From Auanema rhodensis (lineage: Eukaryota > Nematoda > Chromadorea > Rhabditida > Rhabditidae): 64,000 nucleotides of DNA. The notes beneath the pieces were generated by a model, which did not search any database, was not told the DNA's origin, and saw only the letters and a program-made list of their open reading frames with translations. Both the position numbers and the translations under genes were made by a program. The stretch spans positions 14,454,501 to 14,518,500 of the forward strand of contig OZ059899.1 in NCBI GenBank assembly GCA_964057225.1, read 5' to 3'. Shown here piece by piece: positions 1 through 12,484 of the stretch. How positions within the stretch are numbered: the stretch's first letter is position 1; the number at the start of each line of letters is the position of its first letter.

Positions 1-130
1 CTTCTTATTCATTTTGTTCTCTCTTTCTCTCTTACTCTTGTTTTCTATATTCTCTTTTCTCGATATTTTAATTCATCAACAGAGAATGATAGAGAGAGAA
101 AGAGAGAGGGAGAAAGAGAGTAATAAGAAG
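1..130. repeat. Pyrimidine/purine inverted repeat
   Basis: A CT-rich stretch (about 1-60) is followed by a GA-rich stretch (about 82-130). The reverse complement of the second resembles the first, including matching ends CTTCTTATT / AATAAGAAG. A transcript could fold into an imperfect hairpin, but low-complexity sequence pairs easily, so function is doubtful. Confidence 0.4.
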
Positions 131-1589
131 AATTCTATTTCATAATCTTCAATCAGCAATTCTAGTAGAAACTACTTGTTCTTTCAAAGAATCTCTTACT
201 TATCGTCCTTGATGATGATCCGCAAGTAGCTCGTCTGATTTTCCCTTTCTATATTTTTCATCTTTGTTGCTCGTCTTCAGCATTTTGTTTACAAATTATC
301 CAAAATTATCTAATATTTTTGGGAAAAAATAAGAAATCTGAGGGACGTTCCACCTTGATGAAGGACGATAGAAGGGAGAACGTATGCGTTGTTGTGTGTA
401 ATTCTTCTATTTTGTATAAAATGTCATTGAAATGTTTATTTCGTTGTTTCACTCCAACTTTCTTGCAACTCCCTTTTCTCCTCCACTCCCCCTTCCTTCT
501 CCTTCTTCCATGTTTATCCTATGTTCCTATCCATACCATTGAAATCCCCTCGTTGAGCAGGTTTTTTTTAAAAAAAGCAAACAGAAGATTATGCCTTTTC
601 TAGTCAATGACTATAACTCTCTTAGTTATCAATTATATATATTTTTTACTATTCACATAATTAGCGGGTTGGAATTCTTACAACATCCACCCCATCCACA
701 TCTCTAGTTTCTCCCGTTCATTCAATCCACCCTCTCGTCCCTCCATTCTCTTCCAGATGGTTTCTGTGCGTATTTAGAAAATATTTAGTTATAATTTGTA
801 TTGTTTTCTTGTGACTATTTTGTTTGTCTGTGTGTATGTGTGTGTATCTGAGTATCAAATTCAGGTTCTTTTCTCCCCTTCCCTCTCTATCTCTCTATCT
901 CTTCCTCTCTCATTTTCATATATTCATTGGCTATCATCTATCGTATGTGCTGCTCTTCAACCTATACACAAGTCTACACACCCGTGTCGTCGCGGTACTA
1001 GTTGTCACTCCTCTTCAGAATCTTAACTACAAACCATGCTCATTACCTTAAGCTCTAAGCTTTTATATATATTTTGAGATATAATAATAGAACTCCAATC
1101 ATATAAACTGCTCTGATTAGGACTTTTCTATATTTGTTTTCAAAAAACAATTTTCGTTACAACAATATTTTTGTATATTATCTCATTAACTCCCTCCCTT
1201 CCCTCTTAACCTCCCCCTCCATCATTCATATTTTATAATTTCTAGTGAGTTTTCTCTAAGCATTTAGAAGAATTTTTATATTTGTGTATTGGGTACCGCG
1301 TGCTTTTATTCATTTATATTCATAAATTTATTCATATTTCTATAAATATATATATACAAGATATATATATATATTTCATTGATAATTTGTACTGTATGTA
1401 TGTTTCGATGTGGTGAAGTAGTATTTTCATAAAACAAATTAATTATTATTATTCTTTTTATTTTCATTTAAATATATGAATGACAATCTCAAGTTCAAGT
1501 CAAATCTGAAGCATTAACCTCAAGTTCAAACAATGAAATAGAAATGATAAAACAACAAGGTCCTCTAAGATTATGATTCAATCAATTAA
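131..1589. other. Gene-free stretch
   Basis: AT-rich intergenic sequence with TC-rich, TG-rich and (AT)n tracts (around 820-910 and 1340-1375). Short open frames near 319-603 and 796-1051 are low-complexity, without splice context or recognisable protein. I see no gene here. Confidence 0.6.
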
Positions 1590-3169
1590 CACGCATCACA
1601 TCATGGGTTTATCGAATAAATATAATTTATTCTTTCATCGTATGTGTTTAACTTTCTCAAAATTTCTAGTTGATGATGTATGTTTCATGTTTTTAATATA
1701 ACAAAAGCAGTTAACCAATACTGTTTTCTAACACCTTTTTAATAAAAATTGAGATAATCGAATCAAATTTTATGTTTCAGCTTTCACATCAAAGGAAACT
1801 GAAGGAATTTAATATTTTTTTATATAATATGAATAGAAAACTGTTTATTTGCATATTAAATTCAACAATTAAAGTTAAGAAACAAGTTTTATTGATGAAT
1901 CATCGACATTCAAATAAGAAAAAACCTACAAAACTACTGAAACTTAAAATATTTCTTTAAAGTAAGAATATAAAAGATTGAAAAGATTTAATATGATATA
2001 TCCAAAATAAATAAAAATTTCAATTTCTTAATTACTGTACTCTGTTTACAGCAAATTAGCTGCCTACAGTAACCTTACTGCTATGTATGATATATAAATT
2101 TCCTGGCCCACCTTTTCACCCATCCTCTTTTGCATTTTTATGCCATTTTAAGGCTTATTTTAATCAAAAACATGTCTCAAATCTTTGAAAATATGTCATT
2201 TTCAACAATTTTCAAAATCGCTAAAAGGTTGAAATGCGTTTTATCAAAGAAATGTGATCGAAATTGGATGATCGGAATGGTCGAGAAAAGTCAACTAACT
2301 TTTTGAATAAAAATTAATTTAATAAATTCATTTTACTAAAGATCTAAAATCCCTAACCCCTTCGAAGAGCTTGTAGGAAAAGCTAGGACTCAAGAATTTC
2401 CGGGGTGTTCCAGACAAAGCCGAAACTCATTATGTTCAGAATGAATCTGTTTTTCTAATATGGTCTTGACCGTTGCTGGTATTATACTAGTCCTGGATCA
2501 TCTTGGGATGCTATGTTGAAAATAACTAAAGTCAAGCTTGATACTATCAATGATGTAGAAAATACTTGATGATTGGATATTCTATCTCTGATACCATCTC
2601 CTTATCCAAACTTGAGTTTCTAAAATTCTCCAAAACGTTAGCTAAAAGGAGGAAATCATTGATCTTATATATTCTAGTATAATCTTCTATACCAGCAACG
2701 GTTACATTATCAGTTTGAATCTTTTTTTCTTTTACTCTGAGTAATATATTCTCAATTCTATTCTCAAGATCCACTTGAAATTACGCTTGGAATAAGCTTG
2801 GTTGTTTCACATCTCTCACAATTCTCATTCATCATTGCTCTTCTGTTTTTTTAAGGAAGCTCACAAAGTTTTCCTTTTAAGCGGGTTTTCCTTATTACGC
2901 ACCGAAGGTTGCAACCCGAGTGTCTGTCTTGCATGAAAACACCCCGGAAATTCTTGAGTCCTAGCTTTTATTACAAGCTCTTCGAGGGGGTTAGAGATTT
3001 TAGATCTCAATTTTTATTAAAAAGGTGTTAGAAAACAGTATCGATTAACTGCTTTTGTTATATCAAAAACATGAAACATACATCATCAACTAGAAATTTT
3101 GAGAAAGTTAAACACATACGATGAAAGAATAAATTATATTTATTCGATTAACCCATGATGTGATGCGTG
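1590..3169. mobile_element. 1.6 kb element bounded by long inverted repeats
   Basis: The left arm, 1590-1754 plus 2336-2412, matches the reverse complement of the continuous right arm 2938-3169 with few mismatches. The arms total about 230 bases. Both outer ends begin CACGCATCACATCA. The left arm is split by about 580 bases (1755-2335) that the right arm lacks, which suggests a later insertion. A smaller inverted repeat (around 2470-2495 and 2670-2702, sharing ACCGTTGCTGGTAT) lies in the core. Flanks 1582-1589 and 3170-3177 show no clear target-site duplication. Foldback or miniature-type elements have such arms; no transposase was recognised. Confidence 0.75.
2547..2774 (-). CDS. Possible element-encoded ORF, 75 aa
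   Basis: An ATG-started open frame lies between the arms of the inverted-repeat element. It encodes a mostly hydrophilic, leucine/isoleucine-rich peptide (begins MDLENRIENI, ends IIKYFLHH). It overlaps the smaller internal inverted repeat. I recognise no family and see no introns. It could be a remnant of element coding sequence or a chance frame. Confidence 0.25.
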   Translation of the reverse strand: MDLENRIENILLRVKEKKIQTDNVTVAGIEDYTRIYKINDFLLLANVLENFRNSSLDKEMVSEIEYPIIKYFLHH

Positions 3170-4251
3170 AGTTTCAAAAGAGCTTGTTACCAATAGTATA
3201 AAAATTATTTATATTACCGTATACTTAAAAAAATCTTTTATTGATTTTTTATTACAGTAATTCTATTTATTGTCAAATAATTGATTACTGTATTTTTAAA
3301 ATGTACAGTTAAAGTACAGTTATCAATCTCTAAAAATCAATAATTTTTATTTATTTTCATATAGTTTACATAATAAATTTTCTCACTTTTTTTGTTATTC
3401 TTGTTAATATGATGATTTTATGAAACTTGTCCATATTCTGGACCGTCTAATTCCGGATTGTTGTCGTCTCTCTGTCTGTCTATCTGTCTGTCATCCATCG
3501 TTCTAATAAAAGTTCCAGATTCAGATTCTAGACACTTCGTTTAGCGTTCCCACTTGTCTCACAATCCTTCATTTCTTTCAAATATCGAAATAGTCGTCCT
3601 CTTGTCAAATACCGCCTACTTTCGTCACCGTTTAGCTGGATTTTCGAAATGATTACTATGAATAATTGCTTATAATATTTATTAAATTTTCTGTGATTAT
3701 CTTAAACGTTTAAATTCTTTTATATATTTCCTTATAAATCAAAATATTATTTTTGTATTAGCTTACTTGTAGCCTTTCTTTTTTCTGTGCTCTCTCTATG
3801 TTTCTCTCACATTTGTTATCAATTTCAATATTTACTTGATGTTTCTTAGCATTTTTTAATTTTTTAAGCATTTTTTGAAGCTTAAATGATAAAAACTTGA
3901 AATAATGATCATGAAATGAGATGAATATTTCTTTTTTTTGGATTTCTTTGTTTGATATGACGATTATTGTTTGTTTGAAAGCAGGATGAACACCTTCAAC
4001 TTGAAGTGTTCATTGAATTAAAAAAGCTTTATTCATTCATATCTTAATTCAATTATAATTTTCTTTATATTTCTATTTATTCTTATAATCTTCTTGTTTA
4101 CTTTATTTTATATTATTTTTCAGTTTAATGAAGTGAATGATATGTTGTAAAGCAGATATTATTCAAGATTACGTCAACCATTTTTTTTCTAATTTTCGAT
4201 TTTTAATTCACAAATCAACACATATACTTAGAAAATCTTATAACCCACAAC
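3170..4251. other. Gene-free stretch upstream of the PTB gene
   Basis: AT-rich sequence with a TCTGTCTGTC-type tract around 3465-3490. It probably holds the promoter and 5' UTR of the PTB-domain gene. No specific site can be supported. Confidence 0.5.
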
Positions 4252-6808
4252 ATGTCTTGGCTTTTTCAATCAAAAGTAAGTTCCTACTTCTCATCTTATT
4301 ATCATTTTTATGAAGAAATGTTGTCATTGAAGTTGTTAACTTATGCTGTTTCAGGTTGCTAAATCACATTTCTATGTATGGTATCTTGGATCAAAAGAAG
4401 CAGATGGAGTTCGCGGTTCAGCTGTAGGTTTTTTTTGTCGTTTTCTCTTATTTTTCCAAATATTTTTCAAATTATGAGAAGGTGGGAAAATGAAAAATCA
4501 TTCATATGATATTTGCTCAACGATGGACATTAGGAGTTGAATTGACAGGGAAAGATCGAGATGTTTGCTTGTAGACTGTCAAATCTGATTCTGATTCTCA
4601 TCTAACCTTTCCATCAGCCTCTTCTCTTTCACTGCCTATTTTCAAATTTTGCACCTCTTTCAAAACTCTAAAATCAAAATTTGAAAAGGATTGACATGAC
4701 AATAATATGAAAATAGAGGAAAGATAACTCCATTGAAATTTGTTCAAATTGAACAATCTTATGATGTATATTACAGGTTGTTTTACCTGTAATGCGACAA
4801 CTTTTGAAAGAAAGTTTTAAAAAAACACCAAGTAAAGCTACAGTACAGGTTTGTTTCCAGTTCAAAGTTCATATGAAGCTTTATCATAACCCATTTAGAT
4901 ATCAGCTAAAGGTCTCAAACTGATTCAATCAGTTCCTGCAATGTCACGAAGTGGCAAAGTCAAAATGCAATTAGTTAAATTTCAAATAGCAGCCAACTGT
5001 ATAACCTACAGGTTAATTTAAAATTTAAAATATTTTCATAATAGGCTGTGAAAAGCTGTCAATCAAGTTCATATCTATTTCCAAGAAAATTGAAACATAC
5101 ATAGATTTTATGAGATATTTTGAAAAGTTCATGCAAATAACCAGGTATCATGAGGGGCAGTGTTCAGATCTTTAATTTTCCCGACTTCCTACGTGTAGCT
5201 TCACTATTTGAACTGAGAGAACAATTATTATAACTAATACAATTAATTATATTGATTATAATACATAATTCATTTGAGAAATACAATATAAAATTGGCAG
5301 AAAGCTCCAAATTTGGTTGAAAAATCAGTTAGTGATTGTACAATTTGATAAAAATATATTGTTAGGTTCAAAATATTCGTATATAGTTTTGATTTGTATA
5401 TAATTATCTAAACATTTAATATATTAGTTTAATTTTTATTTTGCAGTATAACAGGAAAAGCTCCCTTTGATGATGTTGTTGGAGTCGTCATGCTTGTCTT
5501 GAATCCAGAAATGCAATCACCTATGCATGTGCACTGTTATAGGTATGTCATCTTCTATTGTTAAAACGTTTTGAAACCAAAAAGAAGAATCCTGACAAAT
5601 GAGAAAAGAAATCTACTTTACGCACTTGAGTTACAACCATACTATGCGACTGTTTGGACAAAAATGACGTGACCAACACTTTTCAAGTATTTTCACGCAT
5701 TTTTCACGTGAAATATTAACATATCCTTATTTGTTTCACGTAAAAAGTTAATGTAGCTTAAATATCTGAAGCTAATTGAGTACTGTAGATTTGAATGAGA
5801 AAAACAAAAAATAATTTTAATTTTATAATTGAAATAGTGAAAGATATTCGGGAAAAAAAATGCAAATTTCAGATGTGACAGCTCGGAAACAGCTCAAATC
5901 ATGCATGCCAATATCCAGGTAGATGAGTAACGATGAAAGCAAAAACATAAAAAAAAGTTTTGTTCCAGATTATTCTATCAAAGCCTGAAGTTCAAAGATC
6001 TATTGTTGATTTAGAGCATCGATTATTCTTATCCGGTCTATTAGTTCCTAGATTGTATGATGCAACCTAACAGCTCTCATTAAGCACATATGACATATTC
6101 TTATCTTAGGTCTACAAGTACAAGAGATTTATCAGTATCATCACGAACATTAGCTCAGAGTACTGCTCCAACTGGTCGTATGAGCGCCTCTCATACATTG
6201 GAGCGTCGACCCCGTTCATCTCGTGAGCCGGACATTGAGTTGGAAATGAACCGTCGAACTCGAAAACGAGAGGACAGCTCTATACCAGCAACAATGTCGT
6301 CGCGTCGACTGGTAGATGAGCTCAAAAGCAAATTGACATCAGCTCCAGATCCATCATCCAGAAATAGTTTTGAGGTATGTAATGTTGCATGATTAGCATG
6401 GCTTTCACATACACGTTACATGCTTACAGTCCCTACACGGAACACTCACACGGCCACTGACTTCCGAATCTCGTGTTCGCGATAGTCGACAGCCATCCAA
6501 ACTTCGGTTATTCGGAGACACATTGGTTAGAGACCACAAAAGTCGTAGTCTAGATAATCTAACTGGATGTTCATTAGTATCAACGTGAGTCACTCCTTCC
6601 ATTTGACCATAAACACTTATTTTGCGCTCAAGCAGTTTAAGCAAATCAAAGTTTCAACTACTGTTTTAGAAATTTACGTGGGTCGTCACCTCCGCTATTT
6701 CCACGAACAGGATTGACTGATCCATTTGGACAATCGTATGAACGTATGAATACATTAGAAGGATTTTGGAAAGGACCTCGTGGAAGTAGCATTCACCTTC
6801 ATAGTTGA
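4252..6808 (+). CDS. PTB/PID-domain adaptor protein
   Basis: Ten exons close in frame to 354 residues: 4252-4275, 4355-4423, 4777-4848, 4899-5011, 5447-5542, 5873-5918, 5969-6054, 6110-6374, 6430-6584, 6670-6808. Residues about 9-155 look like a phosphotyrosine-binding (PID) domain: WYLGSKEADG opens it, then KATVQISAKGLKLI, a run ITGKAPFDDVVGVVMLVL and HVHCYRCDSSETAQ. PTB domains dock onto NPxY-type tails or lipids, so an adaptor role is inferred. The tail (about 160-354) is Ser/Arg-rich and probably disordered. Reading through the intron after 6054 reaches a stop at 6068-6070, giving a PTB-only form. I could not assign a precise orthologue; FAM43 was considered and does not fit well. Confidence 0.85.
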
Positions 6809-6824
6809 TGGTCTTTCATCTATC

Positions 6825-6935
6825 ACCAGCTCCCTCTTCTCCTTTCTCTTTCTCTTTATCTCTCTCTTTTTCTCTCTCCTTCTAACATTCTTTCTCTCTT
6901 TCTCTCTCTCTCTTTCCCTCTCTCTCTCTCTTTGA
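6825..6935 (+). repeat. CT-rich microsatellite
   Basis: Imperfect (CT)n just downstream of the PTB gene stop; it probably lies in the 3' UTR or beyond it. Confidence 0.8.
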
Positions 6936-7263
6936 ATTGTAAAACAGATACCATTTTTCACTTTAAATGTCTACATACTGACAGCAATCTCAATCATATC
7001 TCAATGTATATTGTAGAAAAACAGTTATTTATGTATATTGGAATAACTTTTTTGTTGAAATTCTTCCAGAGCTTTTCCAAACAAAAAAAAACAAAAATTT
7101 GTTATTTGTGAGTCTTTGAAGACGTAAAAAGATTTTATTTTCCATTGTGAAATTAATGTTTCTTCATGTTTTTTTTTCAAATTGTTAATATATTTTTAAT
7201 AATTATTACAAAAATTTATGAAAAAAATAAAATGTTCAAATGTTTCAACTCAACGCATTCCAG

Positions 7264-7320
7264 GAATTAGCTGTTAAGCTTGAAAATGAAGCTGTTTCGA
7301 TGAGTCTCCTTAGTCGTAGT
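7264..7320 (+). CDS. Candidate alternative last exon of the PTB gene
   Basis: A 3' splice site (ATTCCAG, ending 7263) precedes a short open frame encoding ELAVKLENEAVSMSLLSRS then a stop. Its phase (0) matches the donor after 6374, so it could replace exons 9-10 and give a shorter tail. The amphipathic peptide looks more coding-like than the surrounding AT-rich sequence. This is inferred from splice phase alone. Confidence 0.35.
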
Positions 7321-8156
7321 TAGTCCCTAGTTTCATCTTTACCTTTTACATGATACTTCTCTCTTACTCTTTGATGTAGATTCTCCTTCTTCTATTTTCT
7401 TCATCCTCGTGACTCTGAATCTCTAATCCCTTACATCTGATGATCTATATACAACCAACCACACCTCTCAACTTTTCTTTCAAATGTATTCATATATTCC
7501 GAAAAAAAAGCATGACGTGAAGCAATAGCAGAAGTAGAAACAAAATTGGAAAATTCATTTAAGATAAAAGAACAAAAAAATTTGAATAATTTAAAAGAAA
7601 AACAAAAAATTATTTTATTGTCTTGGCAACCTCATCAACTAATTCTTCAACTCTTTTGGTTTATAATATTTCTAAATAAAGGAAGTAAACATAAGGATAA
7701 AGAGAAGCTTAATAAATAATTTTAAAGAATATGATGAGTAAATAGATGAAAGAAGAGACATTTTCTAACAATCACCTTTAAACTATGTTTTCTGTTTCTA
7801 TCTTAAACATTTCTTTTTAACCTTTTTCCTTAAATTTTCATTTAAAATGAAAGAAACTTCAAAGTAAAAAGTAAATGGTTGAGAGGCAGATGAATAGATT
7901 TCATAATTCGTCTTCATATCATTCAAAGAAAAACAGATTCTTCCACTTTCTTCTGGAAAACATTTTTGAAAATTATGAACATCTGAGAATGAGCAGGACA
8001 GGGCATAATTCATAGAAGAACAAAGAGATCATGTGGGCGAAGACAGAAGAGATTGAAGTTTAATGCCAACACTTCTGTAGAAAATCAAAAAAGGTCGAAG
8101 ATTTTGGAAGAAGCAGCTACAAAACAGAATGTTTTCATGAATTTCTTACAGATCTT

Positions 8157-8761
8157 TCATGTATTATCTACGATCATGTATTTGGATTTGTCTAGCGGCT
8201 TTGCAAATTTTTTTTCATTCACCAATTTCTCCTTATGCTTCCGTTCATCGATGAGCTTCTTTAGAATTCGATTCTGATCATGCATCTCATCATCTTGTCT
8301 GAAACGAGAAAGAACTTCATAATTATACTTAATGCACAAAGCTTCTGCTAAGATTTCGAATTCAAAGCTTAGTGTCTATATGTGTCTCACTCTGTGGTTG
8401 CTGAATTAGCCGGAAGTTGAGCTTTAAGTAATAAAGCCGATTTCTCTTTGATTTCTATTTTATTATCGTCCAATTGGCTAACAATCCCATGTAATGTGGA
8501 TGAAAAATCATTGAATCTATAAGCTAAAAGTTGCTTTCACTTGTTTTATATAGAATTTATAGCTTCATATGTGAGTTATTGCTACACACACACAGAATCT
8601 ATTGAAAGCTTAATAAGCTCGACATACTTGTTCAGAAGTTGCGCATACTGCGAGATCTGCTGATCCAACTCACGCTCCTCGTCACATAACTTTGATAACT
8701 GTTCCCGATATGCTTCAAATCGTTCTCGTCTTGCGGAAAGTTTTTCCATTATTTCGTCCAT
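8157..8761 (-). CDS. Small coiled-coil protein
   Basis: Three exons join in frame to about 134 residues: 8761-8628, 8516-8391, 8298-8157. The ATG follows a 3' splice site (CAACAG, ending at 8784) by 22 bases, which suggests trans-splicing; an upstream exon is also possible because the frame is open there. The protein is strongly helical and charged: MDEIMEKLSARRERFEAYRE, LDQQISQYAQLL, later RILKKLIDERKHKEKL. The spacing faintly recalls IFT20 (a short intraflagellar-transport coiled coil), but the match is too weak to name it. A homology search and helix prediction would settle this. Confidence 0.6.
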
Positions 8762-8784
8762 CAGGTTGCTCAGGTTGCTATCTC

Positions 8785-10707
8785 TGTTGAGAAAATAAAG
8801 ATGTCGGTAACTTCAGAGCATTAAGTTAATCAAGTTCCCTTTTGAATATAAGAATTTGAATGAATTGTTTAAGCTACATGATGAACACACCGAGTCGACA
8901 AAAAGCGGAAGATGATTGATCATCAGAATAGTAATGTGAATTGAGGTGTAAAATACATTTAATAATCAAATAAAATTGGAAAAAATGAACTAAAATATTT
9001 ATATAAATTATGGTTGAATAAGCATATTTAGAAAACAGAAATATTTTATATTATTTAATTTCTAAATTCTGCATAAACTGTGTTCCAATGCTTTTCATGA
9101 TAAAATCCCTTAAGTTACCTCTTTCTCTATTCGCACCCTCTTATTCTCTCTCTCTCTCTCATTCTCTCCCTCTCTCTCTCTATATATCTCTATCTCTCTT
9201 ATTTCATTCATATTCAAAACTTTTTTTTCTTTTTTCTTTCTTTTTTTTTGAAATTAACAATCAGAGTTCATCCATCAACAGTCCAATCATGCTACTGCCA
9301 AAGGTCTTTCTTTCATTCATTTGTAAAATTTTGTATTTCCCGTCTCTCATGTGAGAAATCAGACCAAAAACTGATTTTATAAAATAAATGTTTCTATTCA
9401 AGATTAATGAATATAAAATCTTAGAGGAGAGATAGAAAGAAAAGAAAAGATGAAAAGAGAGAAAGTGAGATGAAGGGAGAGACCGAAAGATGTGGAGAGT
9501 GAGAGAGTGAGAAAGATTGAAAGGTAATAAGGGTAACACAAGTGTACAAACAAGTAAAACACAAGAAAAGGTTAAGACAAGTATAACCTGAGATTCAGTA
9601 TGTCATTCTGGCCCCCAGGGGAATATCTAGGACAGCAAAATCGATGCTACATCTCTTCTTAAGGTGGTGCAATTGAAGTATGCAATAGCTATGTCGAGTC
9701 CAGATTCTGTCCAGTTGGGCACATATACATGTGTACAGCTTCATGCTTCATTGAATTATAGTGAAAGAATAAAACAGAAAACTAAGATTGTTAAGGGCTA
9801 TCTATTGATAAACAAAGTAAATCAATAATGTATTTTGATATCCAAAAATGTATATCGTCAGTGACACGTTATACTCTATAGCTCTTTACCAATATTATGA
9901 GATTCTGAATAAGAAGTTATACTTCTAATACCTTCAGCTGAGGTACACATGATGGTATCGTCAGGCTTTGAGTAAAGCTTATAACCTAACTAGGCTGATA
10001 ATACAGTTTAGATGGATGCAACATCTTATAAGCATTTCTCATGTGTATGAAATTTTCTTTTTTCTTTTCTTTATTTTTTGAAAATTGAAGAATATAATTG
10101 ACAGAGAAAACATTTGAATAACACGAGAATTATTTATTACTTTCTGTTCTGTAATGCTCACAGTATTCAGACAGAGATTACACGAAAAAAATAAAAATAA
10201 ACATGAAGATCATGCTCTTAAATTCTCTAACGCTTATTAGAGAAAGAAAGAAAGGGAGAGAGAGAGAGGGCGAGAGAAATAGAGAGAGAGAGAGAGAGAG
10301 AGAGAATCTTATTCATAAAGAATAAGATGAAACATCTAAATACTGTTTTAATTCTGATTTCTTTCTCACTGATTAGAGTGGTTAGAAGATTGAACAAGTA
10401 GTTGGTACAGAGCATACAACATACAATCGAGATAAGATGTATTGGAACATGAACAAGGTAATCAAGCTTAAAAGAAACATTACTATTTATAGATAGTGAT
10501 ACTAAGGCATATGAGTATAGATAGAGAGAGGGGGGGAGGGAGAGACAATGCACAGATGATGGTTGATGAATAGTTAGTAAAATGAATAGTAGCGCTTATA
10601 TCTTTGTAAGCTTAATCAACATGTTAATTGACAATTTGAAAAAGAAATAAAGATGATGTTGTAAGCAAGTAGATGATACTGGTTAACTGAATTGCAATCC
10701 GTTCAAC
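8785..10707. other. Intergenic region with microsatellites
   Basis: AT-rich, with (CT)n around 9145-9200 and (GA)n around 10243-10306. It separates the coiled-coil gene from nlp-43, both on the minus strand. No supported gene; long frames here are microsatellite translations. Confidence 0.5.
10243..10306 (+). repeat. (GA)n microsatellite
   Basis: Imperfect GA repeat ending in an uninterrupted (GA) run, intergenic. Confidence 0.8.
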
Positions 10708-12484
10708 TTATTTTCTTCCTGCCCAAGCATAGAACTGTTTCCGCTTTTCCATGTTATCAGCACTTCTCTTACCAGCCCAAGCATAGAATCTGCAAAAAAA
10801 ATTCGCATAAGATTAGAACAAATTTGTTTTTAATAAGCATTAATTTGAAATATCATGAGCTTTACGCTGTAAGCATCTTAGCGAGCTTAAGTTTTATCTA
10901 TTTTTGTCAGGATGTTAACATGATATAGTGACAAACTGAATGATGAAGCCATCATTAATTCAGTTGATTTGTGTGTTTTTGAATCGAAAAAACTTATTTT
11001 TCACATTCTAAAATCTCATAAATTTTATTTTATTTTATTTTGAAATCTATTATTATGTAGCTTAAAGTATTATTCGTCACGAAAGGTTTTGTTTCAATTC
11101 CTAACATCCTAATCATAGGTTAAGGAAAGACACTTTCGGAGGTAAACTGATTCTAACATAGAGAGAGAGAGGGAGAGAGAGAGAGGATTTAAAGAATGAG
11201 TGGATGTATCATGCTGAAAAGTAGTCCTTTAACTGTCATTCCTTCAAAAAACGTTAAAGAAAAGACAATAAAGGGTTGAGCAAAGCCATTTCAATTCATG
11301 TTTCTCACTATATCTTAACTAATATTTCCTGTTTTTTTTTGATTTCATCAATGAAAAATAAGAATTTCGTTGGATACACCATCCAAATTATTCAAGATAT
11401 GGCACTATATCGAGTGATTTGAGAAAGAGAGAGGGAAGGGAGAGAAGGGGGAGGTATGAGAGAAGGGAAGATAGAGGGGAGTAAACAAAGGAATTTCTTT
11501 GTTTTTGAATATAAGAATTAAGAAAAGTTAAATGGATATATATTATATAAATAATGTAAATATATTTATATTTATATATACTATACTTACTGTTTTCTCT
11601 TATCGACTATCGGCTTGTACTCTGATATAGTACCATCTGACCGCTTTCCATCTTCCCAAGCATAAAAGCGTTTTGCCTAAAAAGAAATAAAATCAAAACC
11701 AAAGTCTTCTGTTTGTTGAAAATTATTTTTTCCGGAACTTTTCAAGTTCTATACACACACACACACACATATATATGGATGTGTAGGTGCGAGCTGTATT
11801 CTCACAAGTTGTGGAAATGACACAGCGAGGGAGGAAGAGAACAGAGCGAATGAGGGGGGGGGGGAGGACATTGAATTGCAGAACGAAAAAAAAAGAATTT
11901 TTCTGATTCAAATGAGAGTCAGTAAAGTATAATCTGACGTAATTCATATAGAATTCATGTAATTTCAGTTTTCTCGTATTCGAAGTTTTTGATCATTATA
12001 CTTGAGTTTATTGGATGATTGACATCAAATGTATGAAAGTGTTCACTAAAGATTGGTCAGCTCTCACCTTTGGCCTGGAATACGAATATGCTGAGAATCA
12101 ACTATTCATGAAAGAAATTATGAGATTTTACTCCAAATATACATATACTAATACATATGATCAAGTTTTAATAAGTTTGAAATGGCGTAAGTAAGTTTAC
12201 TAAACTTTCATTGTTTTAATACGAATGAAACGGCATATGATGTTACAAGGGCAATGAAGAAGCTAGATGAGTTCATACTGTAGCATAGTTAAAGCTTTGG
12301 CTTTACTCTATGAAGTTCCGAATATTCGTTATAGTTAAGTGTAAATGAATGAAAAAAACATAAAACTTACGGGTATATCTTGATACAGATCCTGTTCACC
12401 ATTTCCAAATACAAGATGTTGATGTGTCTGATGAAGAACGGTGCATAGGATTAAGAGAACAGCGCACATCTGAGGTTGACGCAT
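10708..12484 (-). CDS. nlp-43: Neuropeptide precursor NLP-43 (KQFYAWA-amide)
   Basis: Three exons, 12484-12371, 11676-11591 and 10789-10708, give 93 residues. Residues 1-20 form a signal peptide (MRQPQMCAVLLILCTVLHQT). After dibasic sites the precursor carries FYAWEDGKR, KQFYAWAGKR and, at the C-terminus, KQFYAWAGRK followed by stop. The glycine before each basic site predicts amidation, giving KQFYAWA-NH2 twice and FYAWED-NH2 once. KQFYAWA-amide is the peptide I know from nematode nlp-43. The exons are too short to appear as ordinary open frames, and the phases (0, 2) agree across both introns. A GC box lies about 125 bases upstream. Identity is confident; whether FYAWED is released is inferred. 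Confidence 0.93.

Larger units (their letters stand above)
6809..8156. other. Intergenic region with CT-rich microsatellite
   Basis: It starts with a (CT)n-rich tract (about 6825-6935), then AT-rich sequence. Apart from the candidate alternative exon at 7264-7320 I see no coding signal. The minus-strand frame near 7798-8013 has no splice or domain support. Confidence 0.5.

Noticed and set aside
319-1051. Short plus-strand frames rich in Ser/Leu/Phe
   Set aside because: Translations of TC- and TG-rich low-complexity DNA; no splice context or protein resemblance.
6755-6961. Minus-strand frame rich in Arg-Glu-Lys
   Set aside because: It is the reverse translation of the CT microsatellite downstream of the PTB gene.
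8157-8761. Calling the coiled-coil gene IFT20
   Set aside because: Length and heptad pattern are similar, but conserved residues do not line up convincingly.
9610-9660. Twenty-codon frame beginning MSFWPPGEYLG
   Set aside because: Too short, no signal peptide and no splice context.
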